Below are positions 1-5,155 of a stretch of 5,155 bases of DNA, one piece after another. The notes beneath the pieces were generated by a model, which saw nothing but the letters and a program-made list of their open reading frames with translations, had not been told where the DNA came from and searched no databases. Origin of the DNA: CAYPZL01 sp964415045 (GTDB lineage: Bacteria; Planctomycetota; Phycisphaerae; Sedimentisphaerales; Anaerobacaceae); assembly GCA_964415045.1 (NCBI GenBank), contig CAYPZL010000284.1, positions 1 to 5,155 of the forward strand, in the 5' to 3' direction. Positions within the stretch are counted from its first letter, which is position 1; each line of letters begins with the position of its first letter. Position numbers and translations under genes: made by a program.

Positions 1-12
1 GCCTTTCCGGCC

Positions 13-58
13 GGGCGTCTGGCGCCTCCTACTGGCCAATCAGGGCGTCGAGCGCCTC
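13..58. repeat. Short imperfect direct repeat at the left edge
   Basis: The 16-base unit at 13-28 recurs at 43-58 with two adjacent mismatches, 30 bp apart. On the minus strand one frame would read related peptides (E-A-L-D-A and E-A-P-D-A) but a stop lies between them and no start is present, so no gene is called in bases 1-76. Confidence 0.45.
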
Positions 59-76
59 TGGTCGTGAAAAACGGTC

Positions 77-295
77 CTAGTCGACTACTGCGTGGCGGCT
101 CTCACGCCTCGCATGGGAAGCCGGTAGTTCGTTCAGCGTGTTGCACCGACGATTTCTGCAAACACAGGTTGCCGGCAGCGCAACGCGGTACTGGTGTCCG
201 CGAGCGAAACGAATCTCCAATCGCCCCCCGTCGATCACGCCAAGTAACTTCCCGCACCCTTTGCAGCGCCACTTCTGTTCTTCGCATTGGTTCAT
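77..295 (-). CDS. Com-like small zinc-binding protein
   Basis: A 72-residue protein resembling the Com family, named after the phage Mu translational activator of mom. Family members are short zinc-binding proteins common in prophages. Seen: C11-K-G-C14 followed by G-K-L-L, an L-E-I-R strand (26-29), and a second cysteine cluster C44-V-C46 then C51 followed by N-T-L-N-E-L (52-57). Mu Com has a CxxC directly after its I-E-I-R strand; here that place reads F-A-R-G, so the second metal half-site is probably supplied by C44/C46/C51. The ATG at 293-295 is preceded by GGAGG (301-305) at 5 nt, which fixes the start. The last 15 residues are basic and low in conservation signal. No mom-like or methyltransferase gene is visible downstream within the 76 bases left. 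Role as an RNA- or DNA-binding regulator is inferred from the family only. Confidence 0.82.
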   Translation of the reverse strand: MNQCEEQKWRCKGCGKLLGVIDGGRLEIRFARGHQYRVALPATCVCRNRRCNTLNELPASHARRESRHAVVD

Positions 296-549
296 GCTTG
301 CCTCCGCGCTGGAGCCCGATGAGCGTCAACTGTTGCGGAATCTACGGGACCCGTGCAGGCTGGTAAGGCATCGCGCTGAAATCTGAAGAAATCTCTGGGC
401 GGCCCATAATCTGTTGCGAGATCACAGGTTACGATGAGGCCGCGCAGGCGATTGCAATTTCGCCGCATGGGAAGGGCGCGAAACGAAACAGGCCACCGGG
501 AGACAATCTCCGGGTGGCCCGTTTGAGTGGCGGCTTTCCGAGGGACGTG
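296..549. other. Non-coding gap between the Com-like gene and the lexA unit
   Basis: Apart from the hairpin at 491-519 and the ribosome binding site at 301-305, I see no convincing gene on either strand. The short open frames here have no start with a ribosome binding site and no recognisable protein pattern. A promoter for the Com-like gene should lie here, but I found no convincing -10/-35 pair. Confidence 0.5.
491..519 (-). terminator. Hairpin terminator closing the lexA transcription unit
   Basis: A 13-bp stem (491-503 with 507-519) containing one C/G mismatch, closed by a 3-nt loop. It lies 30 bases beyond the stop codon at 550-552 of the last minus-strand gene of the operon. Read on the minus strand the stem is followed by TGTTTCGTTT, a T-rich but interrupted tail, so factor-independent termination is likely but not textbook. 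On the plus strand the tail is CGTTTGAG, which is weaker, so minus-strand function is preferred. Confidence 0.65.
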
Positions 550-1116
550 TTACTGCGGCGGCGAGGTTCTTTCGATCAGGCAGTACGTCATGCCTTGCGG
601 CGGCTCGAAAACGTACATGCTTTCTCCGGCACGGGCGGCCGTGGACACGGTTCTGAGGAATCCGCCACCGCGGATAGAGCGCCTCACCTTGGCGAGCATG
701 ACCGCCGCACTACGAGGTTCGACCGGATCCTGACGGTACGATGGGGCTTGGTAGGGAATCATTGGCACCCCAGGGTGCTTGATGTAGTCGGCAAGTAACC
801 GAACTGATCGCTCCCCAAGTCGCCTTCCCGTGGAAACGCCCTTCTTGTTCAAAACCGTCTGACAGGCTCGTCCCTTACGCCAGATCCGGCATTTGGGTAT
901 GTCTACAAGGAGATCGAATCGACTGCGCCTATCTTCGCGGTGAAGTCGCTCGTACTCGCCGCGGTCGATGGGCTTGCCCCTGGGACATTCATTGCTGTAG
1001 CAAAGGAAAGTCAGATCGTGCTTCTGAACGACAACAGGCAAATCGGCAAGCACCCGTTCGAGGTCCGCGTCGCGAATGGTGACAAGGTCTTTACCAAGCG
1101 ATTCTGAGGCCTTCAA
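550..1116 (-). CDS. Winged-helix-like C-terminal part of a split hypothetical protein
   Basis: A 188-residue open frame if started at TTG 1114-1116, the only near-standard start available. No ATG or GTG occurs in frame between the upstream amber codon (1354-1356) and this point, and no good ribosome binding site precedes the TTG. It probably is the C-terminal portion of the protein whose N-terminal part is 1354-1668. Seen: cysteines C39-x4-C44 and C76-x8-C85 within a basic, charged middle, then residues about 104-181 with a winged-helix pattern. That pattern is a helix ending H-P-G-V-P, a second helix with S-A-A-V-M-L-A-K-V-R-R, and a closing beta-wing Y-V-F-E-P-P-Q-G-M-T-Y-C-L-I. DNA binding is therefore plausible but inferred. 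I do not recognise the family by name. A hairpin terminator follows at 491-519, making this the last gene of the lexA unit. Confidence 0.7.
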   Translation of the reverse strand: MKASESLGKDLVTIRDADLERVLADLPVVVQKHDLTFLCYSNECPRGKPIDRGEYERLHREDRRSRFDLLVDIPKCRIWRKGRACQTVLNKKGVSTGRRLGERSVRLLADYIKHPGVPMIPYQAPSYRQDPVEPRSAAVMLAKVRRSIRGGGFLRTVSTAARAGESMYVFEPPQGMTYCLIERTSPPQ

Positions 1117-1353
1117 GACAATGTTTCCAAAGGGTGCCGTGCAGCCATTTCCAAGAAGAAGAAAGACCAGCGGTCGATGCGATTCGTAGGCTTCCGGTGG
1201 TGGTATGGTATCCGCGTCTCGGTGTGAACCCGGGGCTACAACCAGAAGCCCGAAGCAGCGCCCAGCTACCGTTCCTTCGCCAACGTACAGGCAGCCGGAC
1301 CCAAGGCTCGGACCCGCGCCGGCTAACCGATTCGCTCGACGCAGCCACTCGGC
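1117..1353 (-). other. Stop-free in-frame bridge between the two fragments
   Basis: Downstream of the TAG at 1354-1356 the same frame stays open for 79 codons until the TTG at 1116 and then on to the stop at 550. The translation looks protein-like: an amphipathic A-E-W-L-R-R-A-N-R-L start continuing the preceding helix region, then alternating beta-type segments (G-C-L-Y-V-G-E-G, C-F-G-L-L-V-V-A-P, P-L-V-F-L-L-L-G-N-G). This supports one ancestral gene of about 372 codons (550-1668) broken by an amber codon, rather than two genes. Other frames over this stretch are shadows without ribosome binding sites. Confidence 0.6.
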
Positions 1354-1668
1354 CTACCGCTTCCAACTGAACTCGTATCGCTTGATCTGCTCCAATGACA
1401 CTTCAATGGGAGAGCCGTACTCGTTGCAGTAGCCGCGGTAGGAGCCTGAAGGGCCGCAGTCAACCCGGACCGTGCACTGCGGTCGTCGCAAGTCGCAAAC
1501 ACAATGCGGGATCGTGGTCGAAATGCCGATGTCGCGAAGGATCCCCCGGCGGATTAGCAGGGACGAACACTGGCGGCCGAAAAGCTCTTCGAGCCGATCG
1601 CCGGGATAGACGGCGTCAAACCGTTTGTCCAGACACGCCAGCCCTCCGCAGACGAGTCTTTGCTGCAT
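1354..1668 (-). CDS. Cys-rich N-terminal part of a split hypothetical protein
   Basis: A 104-residue frame ending at a TAG. It has seven cysteines after residue 30 or before it, including C7/C12, C34, C56-V-C58, C65, C71 and C81. The middle (55-81) reads as a small zinc-binding module: H-C-V-C, then C65 and C71, then S-Y-R-G-Y-C. It is followed by an acidic/aromatic segment ending Y-E-F-S-W-K-R before the stop. GGGAG (1679-1683) lies 10 nt before ATG 1666-1668 and 4 nt before an in-frame TTG at 1672-1674, so the start is one of these. Either overlaps the end of the 394-codon gene by about 50 bases, implying translational coupling. The frame continues without a further stop into 550-1116, so this is probably a truncated product of a longer gene. 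Metal binding is inferred from cysteine spacing. I cannot name the family. Confidence 0.68.
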   Translation of the reverse strand: MQQRLVCGGLACLDKRFDAVYPGDRLEELFGRQCSSLLIRRGILRDIGISTTIPHCVCDLRRPQCTVRVDCGPSGSYRGYCNEYGSPIEVSLEQIKRYEFSWKR

Positions 1669-2800
1669 GATCAATAAACTCCCATCGCATCAACACGCTC
1701 TCCAGGTATCGATCCCGATCCGTCTCGTCGAGGCTGACCCGGTTGGGCCGGGCAAGCTCGACTCTTCTTGTGTCTCGATTGTTCCTCGGGAACTTGAAGC
1801 AGATACCCAGTGCGTGAATCTCGATTTCCGATAGATCGACTCCGTCGTCTTCTATCACCTTCAACACGCCCGGGGAGCCGTACCACAGGTCCTCACAGCG
1901 TACCTCGTAAACGGTCCCCAAGTTGGAGTGCTTGTTGTAGCGGACCATCACCGGTCGGGCCCACTCGAACCGGTCCCCCGGCTCGGCCTGAAAGGAGAAT
2001 CCAGGCTTTGAAAGAGGCTCGAAGTTGACGATCTCACAAATGGCGAAAAACCGCGTGTCCTGGCCGAGAATCTCGCTGGCAAACGCCGCTGCTACGCGCT
2101 CGAGCTTTTTCCGGCCACGCCCGACTTTCAGCTTCAGAAGCCCCGTTTCCGGATAATAGATGAGCACCATCTCGTAAACCGGATGTCGATCCCGGGTAAC
2201 GATCTCGTTGTTGTGGTCGAACTCGAAATCCGGCTTGACGTAGGTCTCGTGTGGGATGGCCGCCATCCATTTCTCGGGATGTCGCGACTCGACCTCCACC
2301 CGGAGCCGCGGACCTTGCGCCTCTTTCCGCAGGACTCTGCTGAGCTCTTCTTCGAACCCTCGAACGCTGGCGTCAGACGGCGCGCACGTCACCGGCTGCC
2401 TCCCCACAAGCGCATACAGGTTGTCCGTTTTCTCCAAAGTGAAGAATTGATAGGCCTGATCGAAGACTTGCCGGTGATTCAAGAAAAGAGTCATGGCCAG
2501 CTTTTGAATGGTGAGATTCCGGGCATCCTCGATGCCGCACTCTTCGGCACGCCGCAGCAGCGTGAACCGGCCTTTTTCCCGGCCGATGTCGTTGATCCGG
2601 CAGAGTGACTCTTCGATCTCATCACGGTGCGGGCACTCCAGCTCGGCCCAGGCGGCATGAATGCCGTCGTTTGTTGAATGTTCACTGAGCCCCATCGTTT
2701 CCCAAACGCCGAACTCTCCGAAAAAACGGCGAAAGAGTGCGGCCGAGTTCACCCGGCGGAAGAACTGCCGGGTCAGTCGTTCATGATCAACGACGTTCAT
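1616..2800 (-). CDS. Hypothetical protein, 394 residues, second gene of the lexA operon
   Basis: I do not recognise this protein by name. It is soluble-looking, with no signal peptide or membrane segment. The N-terminal half (1-130) is rich in charged and aromatic helices (for example R-Q-F-F-R-R at 11-16 and the stretch 75-120). The second half alternates beta-strands with charged turns; residues 190-246 read as a strand pair with a charged turn, then M-V-L-I-Y-Y-P-E-T-G and a helix K-K-L-E-R-V-A-A-A-F-A-S-E-I-L. A basic tail (381-386) follows a W-E-F-I helix. No nuclease, ATPase, polymerase or protease motif was found. ATG 2798-2800 is chosen over an ATG six codons upstream because AGGAGG (2807-2812) sits exactly 6 nt before it. 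It begins 56 bases after lexA and its 3' end overlaps the next gene, so it is probably co-transcribed and LexA-controlled. It is not ImuA, SulA or UmuD by any visible motif. Confidence 0.88.
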   Translation of the reverse strand: MNVVDHERLTRQFFRRVNSAALFRRFFGEFGVWETMGLSEHSTNDGIHAAWAELECPHRDEIEESLCRINDIGREKGRFTLLRRAEECGIEDARNLTIQKLAMTLFLNHRQVFDQAYQFFTLEKTDNLYALVGRQPVTCAPSDASVRGFEEELSRVLRKEAQGPRLRVEVESRHPEKWMAAIPHETYVKPDFEFDHNNEIVTRDRHPVYEMVLIYYPETGLLKLKVGRGRKKLERVAAAFASEILGQDTRFFAICEIVNFEPLSKPGFSFQAEPGDRFEWARPVMVRYNKHSNLGTVYEVRCEDLWYGSPGVLKVIEDDGVDLSEIEIHALGICFKFPRNNRDTRRVELARPNRVSLDETDRDRYLESVLMRWEFIDHAAKTRLRRAGVSGQTV

Positions 2801-2856
2801 GGCAATCCTCCTATGCAACGTTTTCTGTGGATCTGATCCCGTTTTCCTACCGCGAT

Positions 2857-3495
2857 TTATCTCGTGCTTTCCTCCAAGATTCGCATTACGGCGACTACCT
2901 TGCCCTGGATCCTGAATTCGCCCGAGGTAACACGAATGGTCGCCATCTGGCGATTGGCCGGTTCAAGACGCACACCCTCGTTGTCGCGATAGAACCGCTT
3001 GAGCGTGGCCTCGTTTTCCAGAAGAGCCACCACGATGTCGCCATCTTCCGCGATCTCTTGCTTTCGAACGACCACGTAATCACCGTCAAGGATCCCGGCC
3101 TCGACCATGCTTTCGCCGACCACCTTCAAGGCAAACGCTACCCTGCCACGCAGCAAGTCACGGCCGACCGCGATCACTGTGCTGTGGTCCTCGATAGCCT
3201 CGATCGGCTGCCCAGCGGCGATTCGCCCGACGACGGGGACGTTTACGCTCGTGCGGTGACTCTTCTTCGGCCGGCCCTCGACGATTAGCGAGCGAGCGCC
3301 CAGCTCGCCCCGCCGGAGATAACCCTTGCGCTCCAAAGCCTTCAGCAGGTCGAACACGCTGGAGCTCTTGATGCCGAACTCGCGGCCGATCTCACGGACC
3401 GTCGGCGGCATGCTGTGCTCCCGGATAAATGTCTTGACCCATTCCAACACCTCCCGCTGGCGTGGAGTAAGGTCGTCTGAGTTGCGTCGCGCCAT
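2857..3495 (-). CDS. lexA: LexA repressor
   Basis: The SOS-response transcriptional repressor, 212 residues, close to the usual 200-230. The N-terminal winged helix-turn-helix (about 7-70) has the family order L-T-P-R-Q-R-E-V-L, P-P-T-V-R-E-I, then the recognition helix G-I-K-S-S-S-V and L-K-A-L-E-R-K-G-Y-L. The C-terminal S24-type domain has the self-cleavage bond A94-G95 (R-I-A-A-G-Q-P), catalytic S129 in G-E-S-M and general-base K166 in A-T-L-K-R. All key residues are present, so RecA-stimulated autocleavage is expected. The ATG at 3493-3495 has AGGAGG (3502-3507) 6 nt upstream; an in-frame start 15 codons earlier lacks this and would overlap the leader. The gene is first in a minus-strand unit with a palindromic operator inside its own promoter, indicating autoregulation. 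The recognition helix differs from the E. coli sequence, consistent with the non-classical operator. Confidence 0.97.
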   Translation of the reverse strand: MARRNSDDLTPRQREVLEWVKTFIREHSMPPTVREIGREFGIKSSSVFDLLKALERKGYLRRGELGARSLIVEGRPKKSHRTSVNVPVVGRIAAGQPIEAIEDHSTVIAVGRDLLRGRVAFALKVVGESMVEAGILDGDYVVVRKQEIAEDGDIVVALLENEATLKRFYRDNEGVRLEPANRQMATIRVTSGEFRIQGKVVAVMRILEESTR

Positions 3496-3575
3496 ATCGG
3501 TCCTCCTAGCCAACACGCCGTTGGGGTCGCTGGAGGCCAACCAGGTCCTATTGGAACTGGGGCCAGATGTGCATT

Positions 3576-3603
3576 AGTATACCTAACGGCCGTTAGGATT
3601 CAA
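3576..3603 (-). promoter_or_regulatory. Sigma-70-type promoter of the lexA unit
   Basis: On the minus strand, -35 TTGAAT (3598-3603; 4 of 6 consensus) and -10 TATACT (3576-3581; 5 of 6) are separated by 16 bp. Transcription would start near 3569, leaving a leader of roughly 75 nt before the lexA ATG. The spacer is wholly occupied by the palindrome at 3582-3597. Confidence 0.72.
3582..3597. promoter_or_regulatory. Putative LexA operator, perfect 16-bp palindrome
   Basis: CCTAACGGCCGTTAGG is a perfect inverted repeat exactly filling the gap between the -35 and -10 boxes of the lexA promoter. A dimeric repressor bound here would block RNA polymerase, which is how lexA genes are usually autoregulated. 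It differs from the Bacillus/actinobacterial GAACN4GTTC box and the gammaproteobacterial CTGTN8ACAG box. A further TTAG half-site at 3574-3577 gives TTAG-N5-CTAA with the left arm. Binding by this LexA is inferred from position and symmetry. Confidence 0.7.
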
Positions 3604-3797
3604 GCCCTCGGGAGCTTCTTTTTTGGGCATGTCCCCCCCAGCCGTCCGGAACCGGCCTTTTCCTATGGGAAGTTGCCTTCTCAGGGCCGGACATCGTCGG
3701 GGAATGGCTTGATTCCGGTCACCACCCGAGGTAGGGCTGTTGGGTGTTGGGTTGTTGCAAGTTCAATCTACGAAACATGTTAGAAAGGAGGCCAGCC
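3604..3797. other. Divergent intergenic region upstream of the recombinase pair
   Basis: No gene is seen here. The stretch holds interrupted inverted repeats: GTCCGG 3644-3649 with CCGGAC 3687-3692, and alternatively CCGGCC 3652-3657 with GGCCGG 3685-3690. There is also a small direct repeat TGTTGGG twice (3738-3751), and an 8-bp palindrome AACATGTT (3774-3781) just before the ribosome binding site. No strong promoter for the recombinases was found; TTGCAA (3755-3760) has only a poor -10 candidate 17 bp downstream. Confidence 0.4.
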
Positions 3798-4172
3798 ATG
3801 GCATCAGTCGAAAGAGTAAGCATTCATCCAAAGCCCCGGCGTGGCGGCACCACGGCGATTTACGCCCGGTCGGCCGCCGATGACGACGGCGGCAGGGCCT
3901 GCAGACGCCAAGTCCGGGCAGCGTGCGAGGCCGCCAGTGCGACTTCCAGGGCGATGGTCTACGCGGACGCTGGGCGTTCCGGCATGAACGGCGACCGACC
4001 TGGCCTGCGGCGCCTGCTGGGTGATGCCGGCCGCGGCATGTTTGACCGCGTCCAGGTGCGCGACCTCGCCCGTCTGGCGCGAAGCTGCTCGCTTCTCGTC
4101 ACCATTCTCAACCAGCTCCGGGCGGCGGGCGTGGAAGTCGTGACCATCGGAAAGGAGGGCGGCGATGCGTGA
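3798..4172 (+). CDS. Short serine-recombinase-like protein, catalytic serine missing
   Basis: A 124-residue protein consisting only of a resolvase/invertase N-terminal fold. Seen: the first strand A-I-Y-A-R (20-24), a R-R-Q helix (36-38), a Y-A-D-A-G-R-S-G turn (55-62) followed by the family signature D-R-P-G-L (66-70), then V-R-D-L-A-R-L-A-R (87-95) matching the conserved arginine region, and a final strand G-V-E-V-V-T-I. In active enzymes the first motif is Y-x-R-V-S with the serine nucleophile; here it is Y-A-R-S-A, so position 26 is alanine and a serine stands one residue early. Both long C-terminal recombinase and zinc-ribbon domains are absent. AGGAGG (3786-3791) lies 6 nt before ATG 3798, preferred to an upstream TTG. 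It overlaps the next recombinase by 8 nt (ATGCGTGA), indicating coupled translation. Probably inactive as an enzyme and possibly a partner or regulator; that role is inference. Confidence 0.88.
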   Translation: MASVERVSIHPKPRRGGTTAIYARSAADDDGGRACRRQVRAACEAASATSRAMVYADAGRSGMNGDRPGLRRLLGDAGRGMFDRVQVRDLARLARSCSLLVTILNQLRAAGVEVVTIGKEGGDA

Positions 4173-5103
4173 CAAGCAGCCAACTCCGGTCCGGACCGCT
4201 TTCTACACCCGTATCTCGACGGACGAGGACCACCAAAGGTACTCACTCGGGGCGCAGAAAGAGCGGCTGGAGGCCTTCTGCAAAATCCAGTACGGCGACG
4301 ACTGGAGCCTTTTTAAGGTGTACCGCGACACCGAGAGCGGTATCCACATGAACCGGCCCGGCCTGGAAGAGATGCTCTACGACGCCGAGGCCCAAGCGTT
4401 CGATACGCTACTCGTTTTCCGCGTCGACCGTCTCTCCCGCAAGGTGCGTGAGCTCGCACAAATAGTGGACGAGCTCACGAAATACGGCATCACGCTCAAG
4501 AGCATTACCGAACCGTTTGACACCTCCAACGCCGCCGGGAAGATGATGCTTCAGATGCTCGGCGTATTCGCCGAGTTCGAGCACGCCACGATTGTCGAGC
4601 GGACCAAGGTCGGCATGGAGAAGAAGGCCAAAGGCGGAGAGTGGCCCGGCGGCGTGGTAGCTTACGGATACCGCCTCGACTCGGAGAGGGGCCTGGTGGT
4701 CTGCGAGGAGGAGGCAGTCATTGTCAGGAAGATGTTCAAGATGTACGCCTTCGGCAGAGAAGGAACTCAAACCATCTGCCGGAAGTTGAACGAGGCCGGT
4801 CACCGCAAGCGGAGCGGCAAGAAGTGGGACAAGCGAGTGATCCTCCACATGCTCAAGAATCCTCTTTACGTCGGCAAGCTCCGCTGGCGAGAAGTCCTTT
4901 ACGAAGGGAACCACGATCCGATCGTCTCGGAGATCCTCTTTGAGAAGGCCCAGCATGTCTTGCAGGAGCGGGTCGAGGATCTCAATGGCCGCCGTTGGCA
5001 CAATGGCGACGAGCGTCTGCTTTCGGGCACCATCAAGTGCGCCCGCTGCAAGAGTCCCATGGTCGGCGTCAGCACCCGCAAGAAGGGCCGGAAGATTCCC
5101 TAG
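4165..5103 (+). CDS. Large serine recombinase, truncated in its zinc ribbon
   Basis: A site-specific DNA recombinase that cuts and rejoins DNA through a covalent serine link, used by integrating elements. Seen: catalytic domain 10-150 with Y-T-R-I-S18, the N-R-P-G-L signature (63-67), F-R-V-D-R89-L-S-R92, and the long E helix starting near G125. The recombinase domain runs from about 160 to 265 (G-V-V-A-Y-G-Y-R; a helix ending M-L-K-N-P-L-Y-V-G). Next comes the start of the zinc ribbon, L-L-S-G-T-I-K-C292-A-R-C295. The frame stops at TAG 5101-5103, 17 residues after C295, exactly where relatives continue with Y-Y-x-C and a second cysteine pair plus a coiled coil. At 312 residues it is well short of the usual 450-600. 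AGGAGG (4153-4158) is 6 nt before ATG 4165. The catalytic core looks intact, but DNA-site recognition and synapsis may be impaired. Confidence 0.95.
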   Translation: MRDKQPTPVRTAFYTRISTDEDHQRYSLGAQKERLEAFCKIQYGDDWSLFKVYRDTESGIHMNRPGLEEMLYDAEAQAFDTLLVFRVDRLSRKVRELAQIVDELTKYGITLKSITEPFDTSNAAGKMMLQMLGVFAEFEHATIVERTKVGMEKKAKGGEWPGGVVAYGYRLDSERGLVVCEEEAVIVRKMFKMYAFGREGTQTICRKLNEAGHRKRSGKKWDKRVILHMLKNPLYVGKLRWREVLYEGNHDPIVSEILFEKAQHVLQERVEDLNGRRWHNGDERLLSGTIKCARCKSPMVGVSTRKKGRKIP

Positions 5104-5155
5104 ACACGACCGACAGAAGACCGCAGTCGCGTTGATTGGCTGCAAGTGCAGAGCC

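Noticed and set aside
64..386. Two plus-strand open frames over the Com-like gene
   Set aside because: No ribosome binding sites and low-complexity Arg/Pro/Ser translations; the minus-strand gene has a zinc motif and a GGAGG.
1091..1366. 91-codon minus-strand frame overlapping the bridge between the two fragments
   Set aside because: Arg/Ser/Trp-rich shadow translation, TTG start without ribosome binding site, and the competing frame is continuous with both flanking fragments.
2183..2608. 141-codon open frame on the plus strand
   Set aside because: Lies wholly antisense to the 394-residue gene, has no ribosome binding site, and the minus-strand gene is anchored by its AGGAGG and operon position.
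2737..3288. 183-codon open frame on the plus strand
   Set aside because: Antisense shadow of lexA, whose domains and catalytic residues are unmistakable.
3601..3626. Small hairpin followed by a T run on the plus strand
   Set aside because: The stem is only about 4-5 bp with a mismatch and no plus-strand gene lies upstream, so a terminator is not supported.
3779..3783. GTTAG half-site near the recombinase ribosome binding site as a second LexA operator
   Set aside because: No matching CTAAC arm at the right distance; a 5-base half-site is expected by chance.
4408..5145. 245-codon open frame on the minus strand
   Set aside because: Antisense to the large serine recombinase; its Leu/Ala/Asp-heavy composition is typical of a complement shadow in GC-rich DNA.

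Overview
The window looks like an accessory region of a moderately GC-rich bacterial chromosome or integrated element. Strong AGGAGG ribosome binding sites sit exactly 6 nt before four of the ATG starts, and a canonical self-cleaving LexA is present. Gene style (LexA-led operon, large serine recombinase, Com-type zinc protein) would fit Planctomycetota, Deltaproteobacteria-like lineages or an uncultured relative. I cannot fix the taxon from the sequence.

Layout, left to right: a small Com-like zinc-binding protein on the minus strand (77-295); a non-coding gap holding a 13-bp-stem hairpin that probably terminates minus-strand transcription (491-519); then a minus-strand unit read right to left. 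That unit is lexA (2857-3495), an unrecognised 394-residue protein (1616-2800), and a Cys-rich/winged-helix protein whose frame is cut by one amber codon at 1354-1356 (fragments 1354-1668 and 550-1116, open in the same frame in between). A promoter (TTGAAT-16-TATACT, 3576-3603) drives the unit. A perfect 16-bp palindrome, CCTAACGGCCGTTAGG, exactly fills its spacer, which is the arrangement expected of an autoregulated lexA. Promoter, three gene positions and terminator together describe one transcription unit of about 3 kb that should be induced by DNA damage.

Divergent from it, on the plus strand, are two overlapping serine-recombinase genes. The first (3798-4172) is a 124-residue stand-alone resolvase-like domain with alanine where the catalytic serine belongs. 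The second (4165-5103) is a large serine recombinase with an intact catalytic core, but it stops inside its zinc ribbon at 312 residues.

Most interesting: (i) a LexA-controlled operon whose other members are not known SOS genes; (ii) a LexA operator unlike the well-known LexA boxes; (iii) a catalytically dead mini-recombinase translationally coupled to an active-looking one; (iv) decay marks (amber codon, truncated zinc ribbon) suggesting a mobile element losing function. No tRNA, rRNA, CRISPR array or IS was seen.
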